Shown: positions 46,342 through 57,021 of the stretch, piece after piece
How positions within the stretch are numbered: position 1 is the stretch's first letter
Layout: each line of letters opens with the position of its first letter
NCBI RefSeq assembly: GCF_900323885.1
Contig: NZ_OOHJ01000022.1
Location: 1,240,001-1,304,000, forward strand
Source of the DNA: [Actinomadura] parvosata subsp. kistnae
GTDB taxonomy: Bacteria; Actinomycetota; Actinomycetes; Streptosporangiales; Streptosporangiaceae
Length of the DNA stretch: 64,000 nt
Reading direction: 5' to 3'
Translations under genes and position numbers: made by a program
Notes under the pieces: generated by a model
What the model was told of the DNA's origin: nothing
Database searches by the model: none
What the model saw: the letters and a program-made list of their open reading frames with translations, nothing else

Positions 46342-46833
46342 TCACCCGGAATGTTCCCCTATGTTCGCCTTCAGCACACCTGACAGGAGATCGACTGCCT
46401 CGTCCACCGTCTCTACCCTGATACGTTCGCGCGACCCTTCCAGTCTCAATTCCCGGGACCAAATCTTCCCGCCAGGCCCGGAAACAGCCACGTGCACCGT
46501 GCCCACCGGCTTTCCGTCCTGTGGCTCCGGCCCCGCCACGCCCGTCACGGCCACCCCGTACGTGGCGCCACAGACCCGCGCGACCCCCGCGGCCATCGCG
46601 GCGGCCACATCGGCGTGCACGGCCCCCTCGCGCGCAAGCAGGTCCGCCGGCACCCCCAGCAACTCGTGCTTGAGCTCGGTCGCGTAGGAGACGACACCGC
46701 CCCGGAACGCCTGGGACGCCCCCGACACCGACGTGATGGTCGCCCCGATGAGCCCGCCCGTGAGCGACTCGGCCACCGCGACCGTCGCCCCCTGGGCCAC
46801 CAGCATCCTCAACATCCCGGCCGTGTCCGGCAT
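46342..46833 (-). CDS. cinA: CinA C-terminal family protein (nicotinamide mononucleotide deamidase)
   Basis: A 163-residue stand-alone CinA C-terminal domain (PncC-like), which hydrolyses nicotinamide mononucleotide formed during NAD turnover. The family core is plain: VAVAESLTGGLIGATITSV with the catalytic Ser region, FRGGVVSYATELKHELLGV, and GVAVTGVAGPEPQDGKPVG. The N-terminal molybdopterin-like domain of full CinA is absent, as usual in this actinobacterial locus. It lies three bases after pgsA. Confidence 0.93.
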   Translation of the reverse strand: MPDTAGMLRMLVAQGATVAVAESLTGGLIGATITSVSGASQAFRGGVVSYATELKHELLGVPADLLAREGAVHADVAAAMAAGVARVCGATYGVAVTGVAGPEPQDGKPVGTVHVAVSGPGGKIWSRELRLEGSRERIRVETVDEAVDLLSGVLKANIGEHSG

Positions 46834-46836
46834 CGA

Positions 46837-47409
46837 TCACTCCCCGCGCGCCTGCCTGGCCACCTGACGCAGCTTCACTGCTCTGACGATGTAGTCGGCC
46901 CCCGTGACCACGGTGACCACGACCGCCCCGCCCATCACCACCCACCGGACCGGGCCCGGCACGAAGGGCAGGAGGTAGAGGACGATGGCGGCGATCTGCA
47001 GCACGGTCTTGACCTTGCCGCCGTAGCTGGCCGGGATGACCGCGTGCCGCAGCAGCACGAGCCTGAGCACCGTGATGCCGAGCTCTCTGCCCAGGATCAC
47101 CCCCGTGACCCACCAGGGCAGCTCGCCGAGGATCGACAGGCACACCAGCGCGGCCCCGGTGAGCGCCTTGTCGGCGATCGGGTCGGCGATCTTGCCGAAG
47201 TCGGTGATGAGGCCGTAGCGCCTGGCCAGCTCCCCGTCGAGGTGATCGGTGATCGAGGCCACGGCGAAGACCGCCAGCGCGGTCACCCGCCAGCCCGTGC
47301 CCGGCAGGAAGAGGCAGACGACGAAGAAGGGGACGAGCGCCAACCGGAGGACCGTGAGGACGTTGGCGATGTTCCACGGGCTTACCACGCGGCGCTCGTC
47401 CCTTTTCAT
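46837..47409 (-). CDS. pgsA: CDP-diacylglycerol-glycerol-3-phosphate 3-phosphatidyltransferase
   Basis: A 190-residue membrane enzyme making phosphatidylglycerol phosphate. The CDP-alcohol phosphotransferase motif DG-x2-AR-x8-G-x3-D-x3-D is complete in DGELARRYGLITDFGKIADP followed by IAD. Several hydrophobic helices flank it (VLRLALVPFFVVCLF at the N-terminus). Its start overlaps the rimO stop by four bases, and cinA follows closely, giving a rimO-pgsA-cinA operon. A related CDP-alcohol specificity cannot be fully excluded. Confidence 0.93.
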   Translation of the reverse strand: MKRDERRVVSPWNIANVLTVLRLALVPFFVVCLFLPGTGWRVTALAVFAVASITDHLDGELARRYGLITDFGKIADPIADKALTGAALVCLSILGELPWWVTGVILGRELGITVLRLVLLRHAVIPASYGGKVKTVLQIAAIVLYLLPFVPGPVRWVVMGGAVVVTVVTGADYIVRAVKLRQVARQARGE

Positions 47410-48818
47410 GGACCGCCGGCCTTGATGCGCGCGATCAGGTCGACCCCTTCGGCGTCGACCACGTGCGCGCGGACGATCTGACCCTTGACCAGGCCGATGC
47501 CCTGCACCGTGACGGAGCCGTCGACCTCGGGCCCCTGGTGCGCCGCACGGCCCTCGTAGCCGCCGTCGCCGAGGTCGTCGTCGATCAGCACGTCGACCTC
47601 GGTGCCGATGCGCTCCTCCGCCCGCTGGGCGGTCAGCTCCTCGGCCAGCTCGGTCAGCACGCGCACGCGCTCGTCGATGACCTCCTGGTCGAGCTTGCCG
47701 GGCAGCTTGGCCGCCTCGGTGCCGTCCTCGTCGGAGTAGCCGAACACGCCGATGACGTCGAGCCTGGCCTCCTCCAGGAACCCGACCAGCTCGCCGAACT
47801 CCTCCTCGGTCTCGCCGGGGAAGCCCACGATGAAGTTGGAGCGCACGCCCGCCTCCGGGGCGCGCTCGCGGATGGTCTCCAGCAGCCCCAGGAAGCGCTC
47901 GGGGTCGCCGAAGCGGCGCATCCGGCGCAGCACGGTGCCGCTGGCGTGCTGGAAGGACAGGTCGAAGTAGGGGGCGACGCCCTCGGTGGCGCAGATGACG
48001 TCGATCAGGCCCGGGCGCAGCTCGGCGGGCTGCAGGTAGCTGACCCGCACCCGCTCGATGCCCTCGACGGCGGCGAGCTGCGGCAGCAGCTTCTCCAGCG
48101 CCCGCAGGTCGCCCAGGTCCTTGCCGTAGGACGTGGAGTTCTCGCTGACCAGGACGAGCTCGCGCACGCCCCGGTGGGCCAGCCAGTCGGCCTCGGCGAG
48201 CAGCTCGTCGGGCCGGCGCGAGACGTAGGAGCCGCGGAAGGCCGGGATGGCGCAGAACGTGCAGCGCCGGTCGCAGCCGGAGGCCAGCTTGAGCGAGGCC
48301 ACCGGGCTCTCGTCGAGCCGTTTGCGCAGCACGCGCGGCCCGCTGGCGGGCGCCAGGCCCTCCGGCAGGTCGCCGTGGCCGGGGATGCTGGCCTTGGGCG
48401 CGGCGGCCCGGTCGACCGGCGAGATGGGCAGCAGGGTGCGGCGGTCGCGGGGCGTGTGCGGCTTCAGCGGCCGGTCGGCGAGCACGTCGTCGAGGCGGTC
48501 ACCGATCTCGGCGTAGTCGTCGAAGGAGATGACCGCGCTGGCCTCGGGCAGGGCCTCGGCGAGCTCGTTGCCATAGCGCTCGGCCATGCAGCCCGCCGCC
48601 ACCACCTTCACGCCGGTGTCGGCGGCGGCCAGGAGCGTGTCGATGGAATCTTTCTTGGCCGAGTCAATGAAGCCACACGTGTTGACGACGACGACGTCGG
48701 GGTCGTCGTCGCCCAGCTGCCAGCCGGCAGCCTCGAGTCGCGCGGCCAGCTCCTCGGAGTCGACCTCGTTGCGTGCGCAGCCCAGAGTGATCAGCGATGC
48801 GGTTCGGCGGGATGACAT
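47406..48818 (-). CDS. rimO: ribosomal protein S12 methylthiotransferase
   Basis: Radical SAM enzyme of 470 residues that adds a methylthio group to an Asp of ribosomal protein S12. It has the N-terminal UPF0004 domain (SLITLGCARNEVDSEELA) with cluster cysteines, the radical SAM motif C-x3-C-x2-C in CDRRCTFC, and a C-terminal TRAM domain. The spacing and the LGCARNEVDSE start distinguish RimO from MiaB. ATG 48818 (MSSRRTASL) was chosen over an ATG three codons upstream. Confidence 0.95.
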   Translation of the reverse strand: MSSRRTASLITLGCARNEVDSEELAARLEAAGWQLGDDDPDVVVVNTCGFIDSAKKDSIDTLLAAADTGVKVVAAGCMAERYGNELAEALPEASAVISFDDYAEIGDRLDDVLADRPLKPHTPRDRRTLLPISPVDRAAAPKASIPGHGDLPEGLAPASGPRVLRKRLDESPVASLKLASGCDRRCTFCAIPAFRGSYVSRRPDELLAEADWLAHRGVRELVLVSENSTSYGKDLGDLRALEKLLPQLAAVEGIERVRVSYLQPAELRPGLIDVICATEGVAPYFDLSFQHASGTVLRRMRRFGDPERFLGLLETIRERAPEAGVRSNFIVGFPGETEEEFGELVGFLEEARLDVIGVFGYSDEDGTEAAKLPGKLDQEVIDERVRVLTELAEELTAQRAEERIGTEVDVLIDDDLGDGGYEGRAAHQGPEVDGSVTVQGIGLVKGQIVRAHVVDAEGVDLIARIKAGGP

Positions 48819-48877
48819 GGTGAACACTACGGTATCGGGAGTTGGCCACCACCCGATGCACGGGCTCCCTCAGGTGA

Positions 48878-49639
48878 CTACCGCGACTGCGGTTTGGGCG
48901 GCCCGAACGAGCGCCGCACCACGTCTCCCCGGCCGCCGAGACCCTTCACTTTCTTGCCGTTGACGTGCACCGTCACCGCTCCGGCGTCGCCCAGCAGCAC
49001 GTTGAGCTTCTCGGGCGCGCGCCACGTGGAGGTCTTGCCCGCCTTGAGCGTGCCCGCGAACAGCTTGTGCCCCTCGGCGTCGTGCAGGCTCACGTACGAC
49101 GACCGCTTCGCCTTGATACGCACCGTAACGGTGTTCTTGGCCGACGTCTTGGACGGCGTCGGCTTCGGCGTCTCGGTGATGGGCGTGTTCGGCGGGACGC
49201 TGGGCCGGGCCGAGGCGGCGCGCACGTCGCCCGTGCGCACCTGGTCGCTGGCGCCGCCCATCACCCGCATCATGCCGAAGACGACCACGATGGCCAGGGC
49301 CACGCCGAGCGCCATCGTCCAGTTGGGCCCGCGCCGCTCCGGCAGGTGGATCTTGCGATCGGCCTGGAACACGGCCGAGGCCGGCATGGGCTGCGGCGGC
49401 CCGCCGTACTGCTGGTCGTAGAGATGGACCGTGGCCTCCGGATCGAGGCCCACGGCCCTCGACACGGCCCGGACGTGGCCCCTGGCATAGAAGGCGCCCC
49501 CGCACTGGCCGTAGTCGTCCTGCTCCATGCAATGGATCATGGCCTCGCGAATTCGGGTGGCCGCGCTCACCTGCGCGACCGTCAGCCCGGCCGTCTGCCT
49601 GGCCGCCCGCAGCATGGCCCCGATGCTCTGCTCCTGCAC
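48878..49639 (-). CDS. RodZ-like helix-turn-helix membrane protein
   Basis: A 253-residue protein with a cytoplasmic HTH of the HTH_25 type (SIGAMLRAARQTAGLTVAQV), one membrane helix (WTMALGVALAIVVVFGMM, near residue 115), a Pro/Thr-rich linker and a C-terminal beta-rich DUF4115 domain (VTVRIKAKRSSYVSLHDAEG). This is the layout of the cell-shape protein RodZ. The start is GTG 49639. It lies between ftsK and rimO on their strand, as in other actinobacteria. Confidence 0.88.
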   Translation of the reverse strand: MQEQSIGAMLRAARQTAGLTVAQVSAATRIREAMIHCMEQDDYGQCGGAFYARGHVRAVSRAVGLDPEATVHLYDQQYGGPPQPMPASAVFQADRKIHLPERRGPNWTMALGVALAIVVVFGMMRVMGGASDQVRTGDVRAASARPSVPPNTPITETPKPTPSKTSAKNTVTVRIKAKRSSYVSLHDAEGHKLFAGTLKAGKTSTWRAPEKLNVLLGDAGAVTVHVNGKKVKGLGGRGDVVRRSFGPPKPQSR

Positions 49640-49722
49640 AGCGAACCGCCCCCCACCACACCGACTACTCTTCGTGGTGGTACCTATTCAAGCAGTTATC
49701 GCCGTGCAACTGTGCATTGGGG

Positions 49723-52230
49723 TCATTCGCCACGCAGATCGGCCAGCAAACCCGGCAGATCGTCGGGCTTGACGAGCACCTCCCGCGCCTTCGAGCCCTC
49801 GCTCGGGCCCACCACGTTCCGGCTCTCCAGCAGGTCCATCAGCCGCCCCGCCTTGGCGAACCCGACCCGCAGCTTGCGCTGCAGCATCGAGGTCGAGCCG
49901 AACTGCGTGGTCACGATCAGCTCGGCCGCCTGGATCAGCAGGTCGAGGTCGTCGCCGATGTCCTCGTCGATCTCCTTCTTGACCGGCGCCGCCGCGACGT
50001 CCTCGCGGTACTCGACCTGCATCTGCTCCTTGCAGTGCGCGACGATCTCGGCGATCTCCTTCTCCGAGACGAACGCGTTCTGGATGCGGATCGGCTTGCT
50101 CGCCCCCATGGGCAGGAACAACGCGTCACCCTGGCCGACCAGCTTGTCGGCGCCCGGCTGGTCGAGGATGACCCGCGAGTCGGTGAGGCTGGAGACGGCG
50201 AAGGCGAGCCTGGACGGCACGTTCGCCTTGATCAGGCCGGTGACGACGTCCACCGACGGCCGCTGCGTGGCGATCACCAGGTGGATGCCCGCCGCGCGGG
50301 CGAGCTGCGTGATGCGCACGATCGAGTCTTCGACATCGCGCGGGGCCACCATCATGAGGTCGGCCAGCTCGTCCACGATCACCAGCAGGTACGGGTACGG
50401 CTGGTAGACCCGCTCGCTGCCCGGCGGCGGCTGCAGCTTGCCCGCCCGCACGGCCTTGTTGAACTCGTCCACGTGCCGGAACCCCGACGCCGCCAGGTCG
50501 TCGTAGCGCCGGTCCATCTCGCCCACGACCCATTCGAGGGCTTCGGCGGCCTTCTTCGGGTTCGTGATGATGGGGGTGATCAGGTGGGGGATGCCCTCGT
50601 ACACGCTGAGCTCGACCCGCTTGGGGTCGACCAGCACCATGCGCACCTCGTCGGGGGTGGCGCGCATCAGGATGGAGGTGATCAGGCCGTTGACGCAGAC
50701 CGACTTGCCGGCGCCGGTGGCGCCCGCGATGAGCAGGTGCGGCATCTTGGCGAGGTTCGCGACGATGGTGCGGCCCTCGACGTCCTTGCCCAGGCCGACG
50801 ATCATCGGGTGGTGGTCGGCCTGCGCCACCTGCGAGCGCAGCACGTCGCCGAGCGCCACGAGGTCCTTGTCGGCGTTCGGGATCTCGACGCCGATCGCGG
50901 ACTTGCCGGGGATCGGCGACAGGATGCGCACGTCGGCGGACTTGACCGCGTAGGCGATGTTCTTGGTCAGCGCGGTGACCTTCTCCACCTTCACGGCCGG
51001 CCCGAGCTCGATCTCGTAGCGGGTCACCGTCGGGCCGCGGGTGAAGCCGATCACCTGCGCGTCGATGCTGAACTGCTCCAGCACGCTGGTCAGCGCGTTC
51101 ACCACGGTCGTGTTGGCCTTGGTCTGCGGCTTGGGCGCGGTGCCCGGCTTGAGGTACTGCAGGTCGGGCAGGCTGTACGGGCCCGCCTGGGGCGACAGGA
51201 CGAGCTGCTCGACCTTGCGCGGCGCGGGCGTCGGCTGCGGCGGCTCAGGACGCCTCTCAGCCTCGGGAGCGGGCGTCTCCTCCTCGTCGGTCAGCCCCGG
51301 CACGATCTCCGGCGAGTGGTCGGGCTTCTTGTCCTTCTCGGCGATGACCGGCGAGTCGTACGGCTTGACGACGTCCTCGCCCTCCACGGGCTTCTTGGCC
51401 CTGGCCCGCTTCCTGGCGGCCGGCTTGGGGGCGGTCTCGGTGTCGGCGTGCCGGACGAACAGCATGTGCCGCAGCTCCGCCAGCCGCTCGGGGATCCGGT
51501 GCACCGGCGTGGCGGTGATGACCAGCACCCCGAACCCGGACAGGAGCAGCAGCAGCGGGATCGTCACCCACGGCGGCAGGATGCTCATCGGCGGCGCCGA
51601 CACGATGAACCCCACCATGCCGCCGGCCTGCGCCACCTTGTCCATGCCCTGGCCCTCACCGGCCGGGTACGGGGTGTCGTTGGCCACGTGGATCACGCCG
51701 AGCACGCCCACCATCAGCGCCGCCCACCCGATGACCATGCGCCCGGTGTCGGCGTTCTGGTCGGGGTGGCGCAGGTAGCGCCAGGCCAGCAGCCCGAGCA
51801 GCAGCGGCAGCGCCCAGGCCAGCGAGCCGAACACGCCCCGCACGGTCGCGTTGACCACGCCGGCCACCGCGCCCTCGGAGTTGCGCCACGTCATGGCCGC
51901 CAGCACGATCGCGCCCGCCAGCACCGTCAGGCCGACCCCGTCGCGCCGGTGCGCGGGATCGAGCTCGCGGGCGTTCTTGCCCAGCGCCCGCGCCGCGCTG
52001 CCGATGCCGTTGGCGAACAACATCCACAGCCCGACGATCAGCCTGCCGACCATGGTGAAGACCCAGCTGATCGGGTCGGGGTGGGTCATCGAGGGCTTGC
52101 GGCCGGAGGCGGCGCTCTTCGTTCTGGGACGTCCCGCCGACGCGGCCCCGCGCTTGGCAGGGGTCGAACGGGACGAGGTCGACCGCTTCGCCGGCCCCTT
52201 CGATGCGCTTTTCGGCGTACGGGTGGCCAT
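49723..52230 (-). CDS. ftsK: DNA translocase FtsK/SpoIIIE
   Basis: Septal DNA pump of 835 residues that moves chromosome ends during division and sporulation. Layout: a basic N-terminus, four to five membrane helices (about residues 50-230), a Pro/Glu-rich linker, the alpha-beta RecA-like motor with Walker A GATGAGKS and Walker B LLVIVDELADLMM, and a C-terminal gamma winged helix (STSMLQRKLRVGFAKAGRLM) that reads polar chromosome motifs. ATG 52230 follows a weak ribosome site. In Streptomyces coelicolor ftsK likewise borders the osa genes. Confidence 0.96.
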   Translation of the reverse strand: MATRTPKSASKGPAKRSTSSRSTPAKRGAASAGRPRTKSAASGRKPSMTHPDPISWVFTMVGRLIVGLWMLFANGIGSAARALGKNARELDPAHRRDGVGLTVLAGAIVLAAMTWRNSEGAVAGVVNATVRGVFGSLAWALPLLLGLLAWRYLRHPDQNADTGRMVIGWAALMVGVLGVIHVANDTPYPAGEGQGMDKVAQAGGMVGFIVSAPPMSILPPWVTIPLLLLLSGFGVLVITATPVHRIPERLAELRHMLFVRHADTETAPKPAARKRARAKKPVEGEDVVKPYDSPVIAEKDKKPDHSPEIVPGLTDEEETPAPEAERRPEPPQPTPAPRKVEQLVLSPQAGPYSLPDLQYLKPGTAPKPQTKANTTVVNALTSVLEQFSIDAQVIGFTRGPTVTRYEIELGPAVKVEKVTALTKNIAYAVKSADVRILSPIPGKSAIGVEIPNADKDLVALGDVLRSQVAQADHHPMIVGLGKDVEGRTIVANLAKMPHLLIAGATGAGKSVCVNGLITSILMRATPDEVRMVLVDPKRVELSVYEGIPHLITPIITNPKKAAEALEWVVGEMDRRYDDLAASGFRHVDEFNKAVRAGKLQPPPGSERVYQPYPYLLVIVDELADLMMVAPRDVEDSIVRITQLARAAGIHLVIATQRPSVDVVTGLIKANVPSRLAFAVSSLTDSRVILDQPGADKLVGQGDALFLPMGASKPIRIQNAFVSEKEIAEIVAHCKEQMQVEYREDVAAAPVKKEIDEDIGDDLDLLIQAAELIVTTQFGSTSMLQRKLRVGFAKAGRLMDLLESRNVVGPSEGSKAREVLVKPDDLPGLLADLRGE

Positions 52231-52300
52231 GATGCCAAAGGTACGACGGAGACACGGGGGTACGCGCGGAGGCTCGCCGATGTCCTGACCGACGGGAAGG

Positions 52301-52911
52301 TCATTCCCTGCCGCGTGCCGTCGAGACCGCCTCGAACGCCGTCTGCATGGCCCCCACCCGGTCGGCCAGGTCCTTGACCGCCTCCCGCACCCCCTCGTCG
52401 CCCGCCGCGTCGCCGGCCAGCCCTTCGAGGCGCGTCTCGACCGCCTCCAGCCGCCGCGCGAACCCGTCGAGCGCCTCGTTGTCCTGGACGAGCTGGGCGA
52501 GCAGCGCCGCCTGCTCCATCAGCACCGCGGTCTTCCTGAACAGCTCCATGAACACCGCCACCTTCGAGCGCAGCACCCACGGGTCGAACGGCTTGGTGAG
52601 GTAGTCGACCGCGCCCACCGCGTAGCCGCGGAAGGCCGAGCCGGAGTTCGGCTCGGTGCCGGTCAGGAAGATGATCGGCACGTCGCGGGTCTGGTCGAGC
52701 CGCTTGATGTGGGTGGCGGTCTCGAAGCCGTCCATGCCGGGCATGAGCACGTCGAGCAGGACGACCGCGAAGTCGTGGCGCAGCATCAGCTTCATCGCCT
52801 CGGGCCCCGACCTGGCCTTGAACAGCAGCTGTTGCAGCGGCCTGAGCACGGCCTCCAGCGCGACCAGGCTCTCCTCGTTGTCGTCGACCAGCAGGATCTT
52901 GACCTGTCGGT

Positions 52912-52915
<4 letters not shown>
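52301..52915 (-). CDS. osaB: OsaB-like response regulator with coiled-coil output
   Basis: A 204-residue response regulator. The receiver has the acidic pair DD near residue 11-12, the phospho-acceptor Asp in VVLLDVLMPGMDG, the conserved Thr in FLTG and the Lys in LTKPFDP. After it there is no DNA-binding domain but a helical, coiled-coil-like tail of about 75 residues (EALDGFARRLEAVETRLEGL). This matches OsaB of Streptomyces, needed for osmotic adaptation and aerial growth. Its ATG overlaps the osaA stop by four bases, so the pair is co-translated. Confidence 0.88.
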
Positions 52916-55545
<2,630 letters not shown>

Positions 55546-55546
55546 C

Positions 55547-55840
55547 CCCGCACCTGCGCCTGACCCCCCAGCCGCCCCTCCGTGCCCACCTCACGGGCCA
55601 CCCGCGTCACCTCGTCGGCGAACGCCGACAACTGGCCCACCATCGTGTTGACGGTGTCCTTGAGCTGCAGGATCTCGCCCTTGACGTCCACGCTGATCTT
55701 GCGGCTGAGGTCTCCCTGGGCGACGGCGGTGGCGACCTGGGCGATGTCGCGTACCTGCTCGGTGAGGTTGGAGGCCATGAAGTTGACGTTGTCGGTCAGG
55801 TCCTTCCACACCCCCGACACCCCCCGCACCTGCGCCTGAC
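55547..55840 (-). pseudogene. osaA: osaA, single HAMP module between two frameshifts
   Basis: One 92-residue HAMP module (LTEQVRDIAQVATAVAQGDL, SVDVKGEILQLKDTVNTMVG) read in its own frame. It is cut off from both neighbours by single-base losses in C runs of the + strand, at 55545-55549 and 55840-55844. The distance between equivalent points of adjacent modules is 276 bp elsewhere but 275 bp across each of these junctions, which pins the loss to one base each. Confidence 0.8.
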
Positions 55841-56929
55841 CCCCAGCCGGCCCTCCGTGCCCACCTCACGGGCCACCCGCGTAACCTCGTCGGCGAAGGC
55901 CGACAGCTGGCCCACCATCGTGTTGATGGTGTCCTTGAGCTGCAGGATCTCGCCCCGCGCGTCCACGGTGATCTTCTTCGACAGGTCGCCGTTGGCCACC
56001 GCCGTCGTCACCTGCGCGATCGAGCGGACCTGGGTGGTCAGGTTGGAGGCCATGAAGTTGACGTTGTCGGTGAGGTCCTTCCACGTGCCCAGCACGCCCT
56101 TGACCTCGGCCCGGCCGCCGAGCTGGCCCTCGGTGCCGACCTCGCGCGCCACCCTCGTCACCTCGCTGGCGAACGACGAGAGCTGGTCCACCATCGTGTT
56201 GACGGTCAGCTTCAGCTCCAGCAGCTCGCCGGTGGCCTCGACCGTCACCTGCCTGGTCAGGTCGCCCCTGGCCACGGCGGTGGTGACCACGGCGATGTCG
56301 CGCACCTGCGCGGTCAGCCGGGCGGCCATGGCGTTGACCGCCTCCGTCACGTCGCGCCAGCTGCCCGACATGCCCTGCACCTTGGCCCGGCCGCCGAGCC
56401 GCCCCTCGGTGCCGACCTCGCGCGCCACCCTCGTCACCTCGCCGGAGAACAGCGCGAGCTGGTCCACCATCCGGTTGACCGCCTTGCCCATGAGGCGCAG
56501 CCCGCCGCGCAGCGGCCGATCGTCCTCCTGGAGGTCCACCCGCTTCGACAGGTCGCCGTCGGCGACCGCGTTGAGCACCCTCGTGGCCTTGGCCGCCGGG
56601 ATCACGAGCGCGTCGATCAGTGTGTTGACGGCCGCGACGTTGACCGCCCAGCTCCCCGTGCCCGGGCTGGGGCTGAGCCGCTCGTCGAGCCGTCCCCGCC
56701 TGGCCACCTCGGTGCGCAGCCGGGTCAGCTCGTTCGACAGGTGCTCGTTGCGATCGACGACCTGGTTGAACGTGATCGCCAGCTCGGCGAGGAAGGGATC
56801 GTCGGGCGGGTCGAGCCGGCTGCGGAAGTTGCCGTCGCGCAACCCCTGCAGGGCCACGAGCAGCGGACGCAGCTCCGCGGGGTGGAGCGATCCAGGGGTG
56901 TACGGAGGGTCCAACTGCGCGACCATGGC
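55796..56929 (-). CDS. osaA: OsaA-like hybrid histidine kinase, N-terminal HAMP part
   Basis: The N-terminal part of the multi-HAMP kinase. ATG 56929 has AAGAAGG five bases upstream; starts at 56962 and 56998 are possible. It opens with a helical segment (LRPLLVALQGLRDGNFRSRL) like a degenerate HAMP unit, then three full modules, each ending in SEVTRVAREVGTEG or similar. The frame runs out shortly after EGRLG, where the consensus GGQAQVRG is lost. Together with the other parts the gene encodes at least seven HAMP modules. It is divergent from osaC with fewer than 100 bp between starts, so the two share a promoter region. Confidence 0.85.
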   Translation of the reverse strand, partial: AMVAQLDPPYTPGSLHPAELRPLLVALQGLRDGNFRSRLDPPDDPFLAELAITFNQVVDRNEHLSNELTRLRTEVARRGRLDERLSPSPGTGSWAVNVAAVNTLIDALVIPAAKATRVLNAVADGDLSKRVDLQEDDRPLRGGLRLMGKAVNRMVDQLALFSGEVTRVAREVGTEGRLGGRAKVQGMSGSWRDVTEAVNAMAARLTAQVRDIAVVTTAVARGDLTRQVTVEATGELLELKLTVNTMVDQLSSFASEVTRVAREVGTEGQLGGRAEVKGVLGTWKDLTDNVNFMASNLTTQVRSIAQVTTAVANGDLSKKITVDARGEILQLKDTINTMVGQLSAFADEVTRVAREVGTEGRLGVRRRCGGCRGCGRT

Positions 56930-57021
56930 GGCCTTCTTCACAACTGGAGGTATCAACGGCATCAGTCTGCCACTCTGAGAGTGACCGAACTGCCACATCG
57001 AGTGATGTTCTAGGACGCAGA

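Noticed and set aside
49653..49680. Hairpin CCACCAC/GTGGTGG between ftsK and the RodZ-like gene
   Set aside because: Seven-base arms with a 14-base loop and no T run; too weak to call a terminator.
49717..52377. Plus-strand open frame of 886 codons opposite ftsK
   Set aside because: Antisense shadow; FtsK motor motifs are complete on the minus strand.
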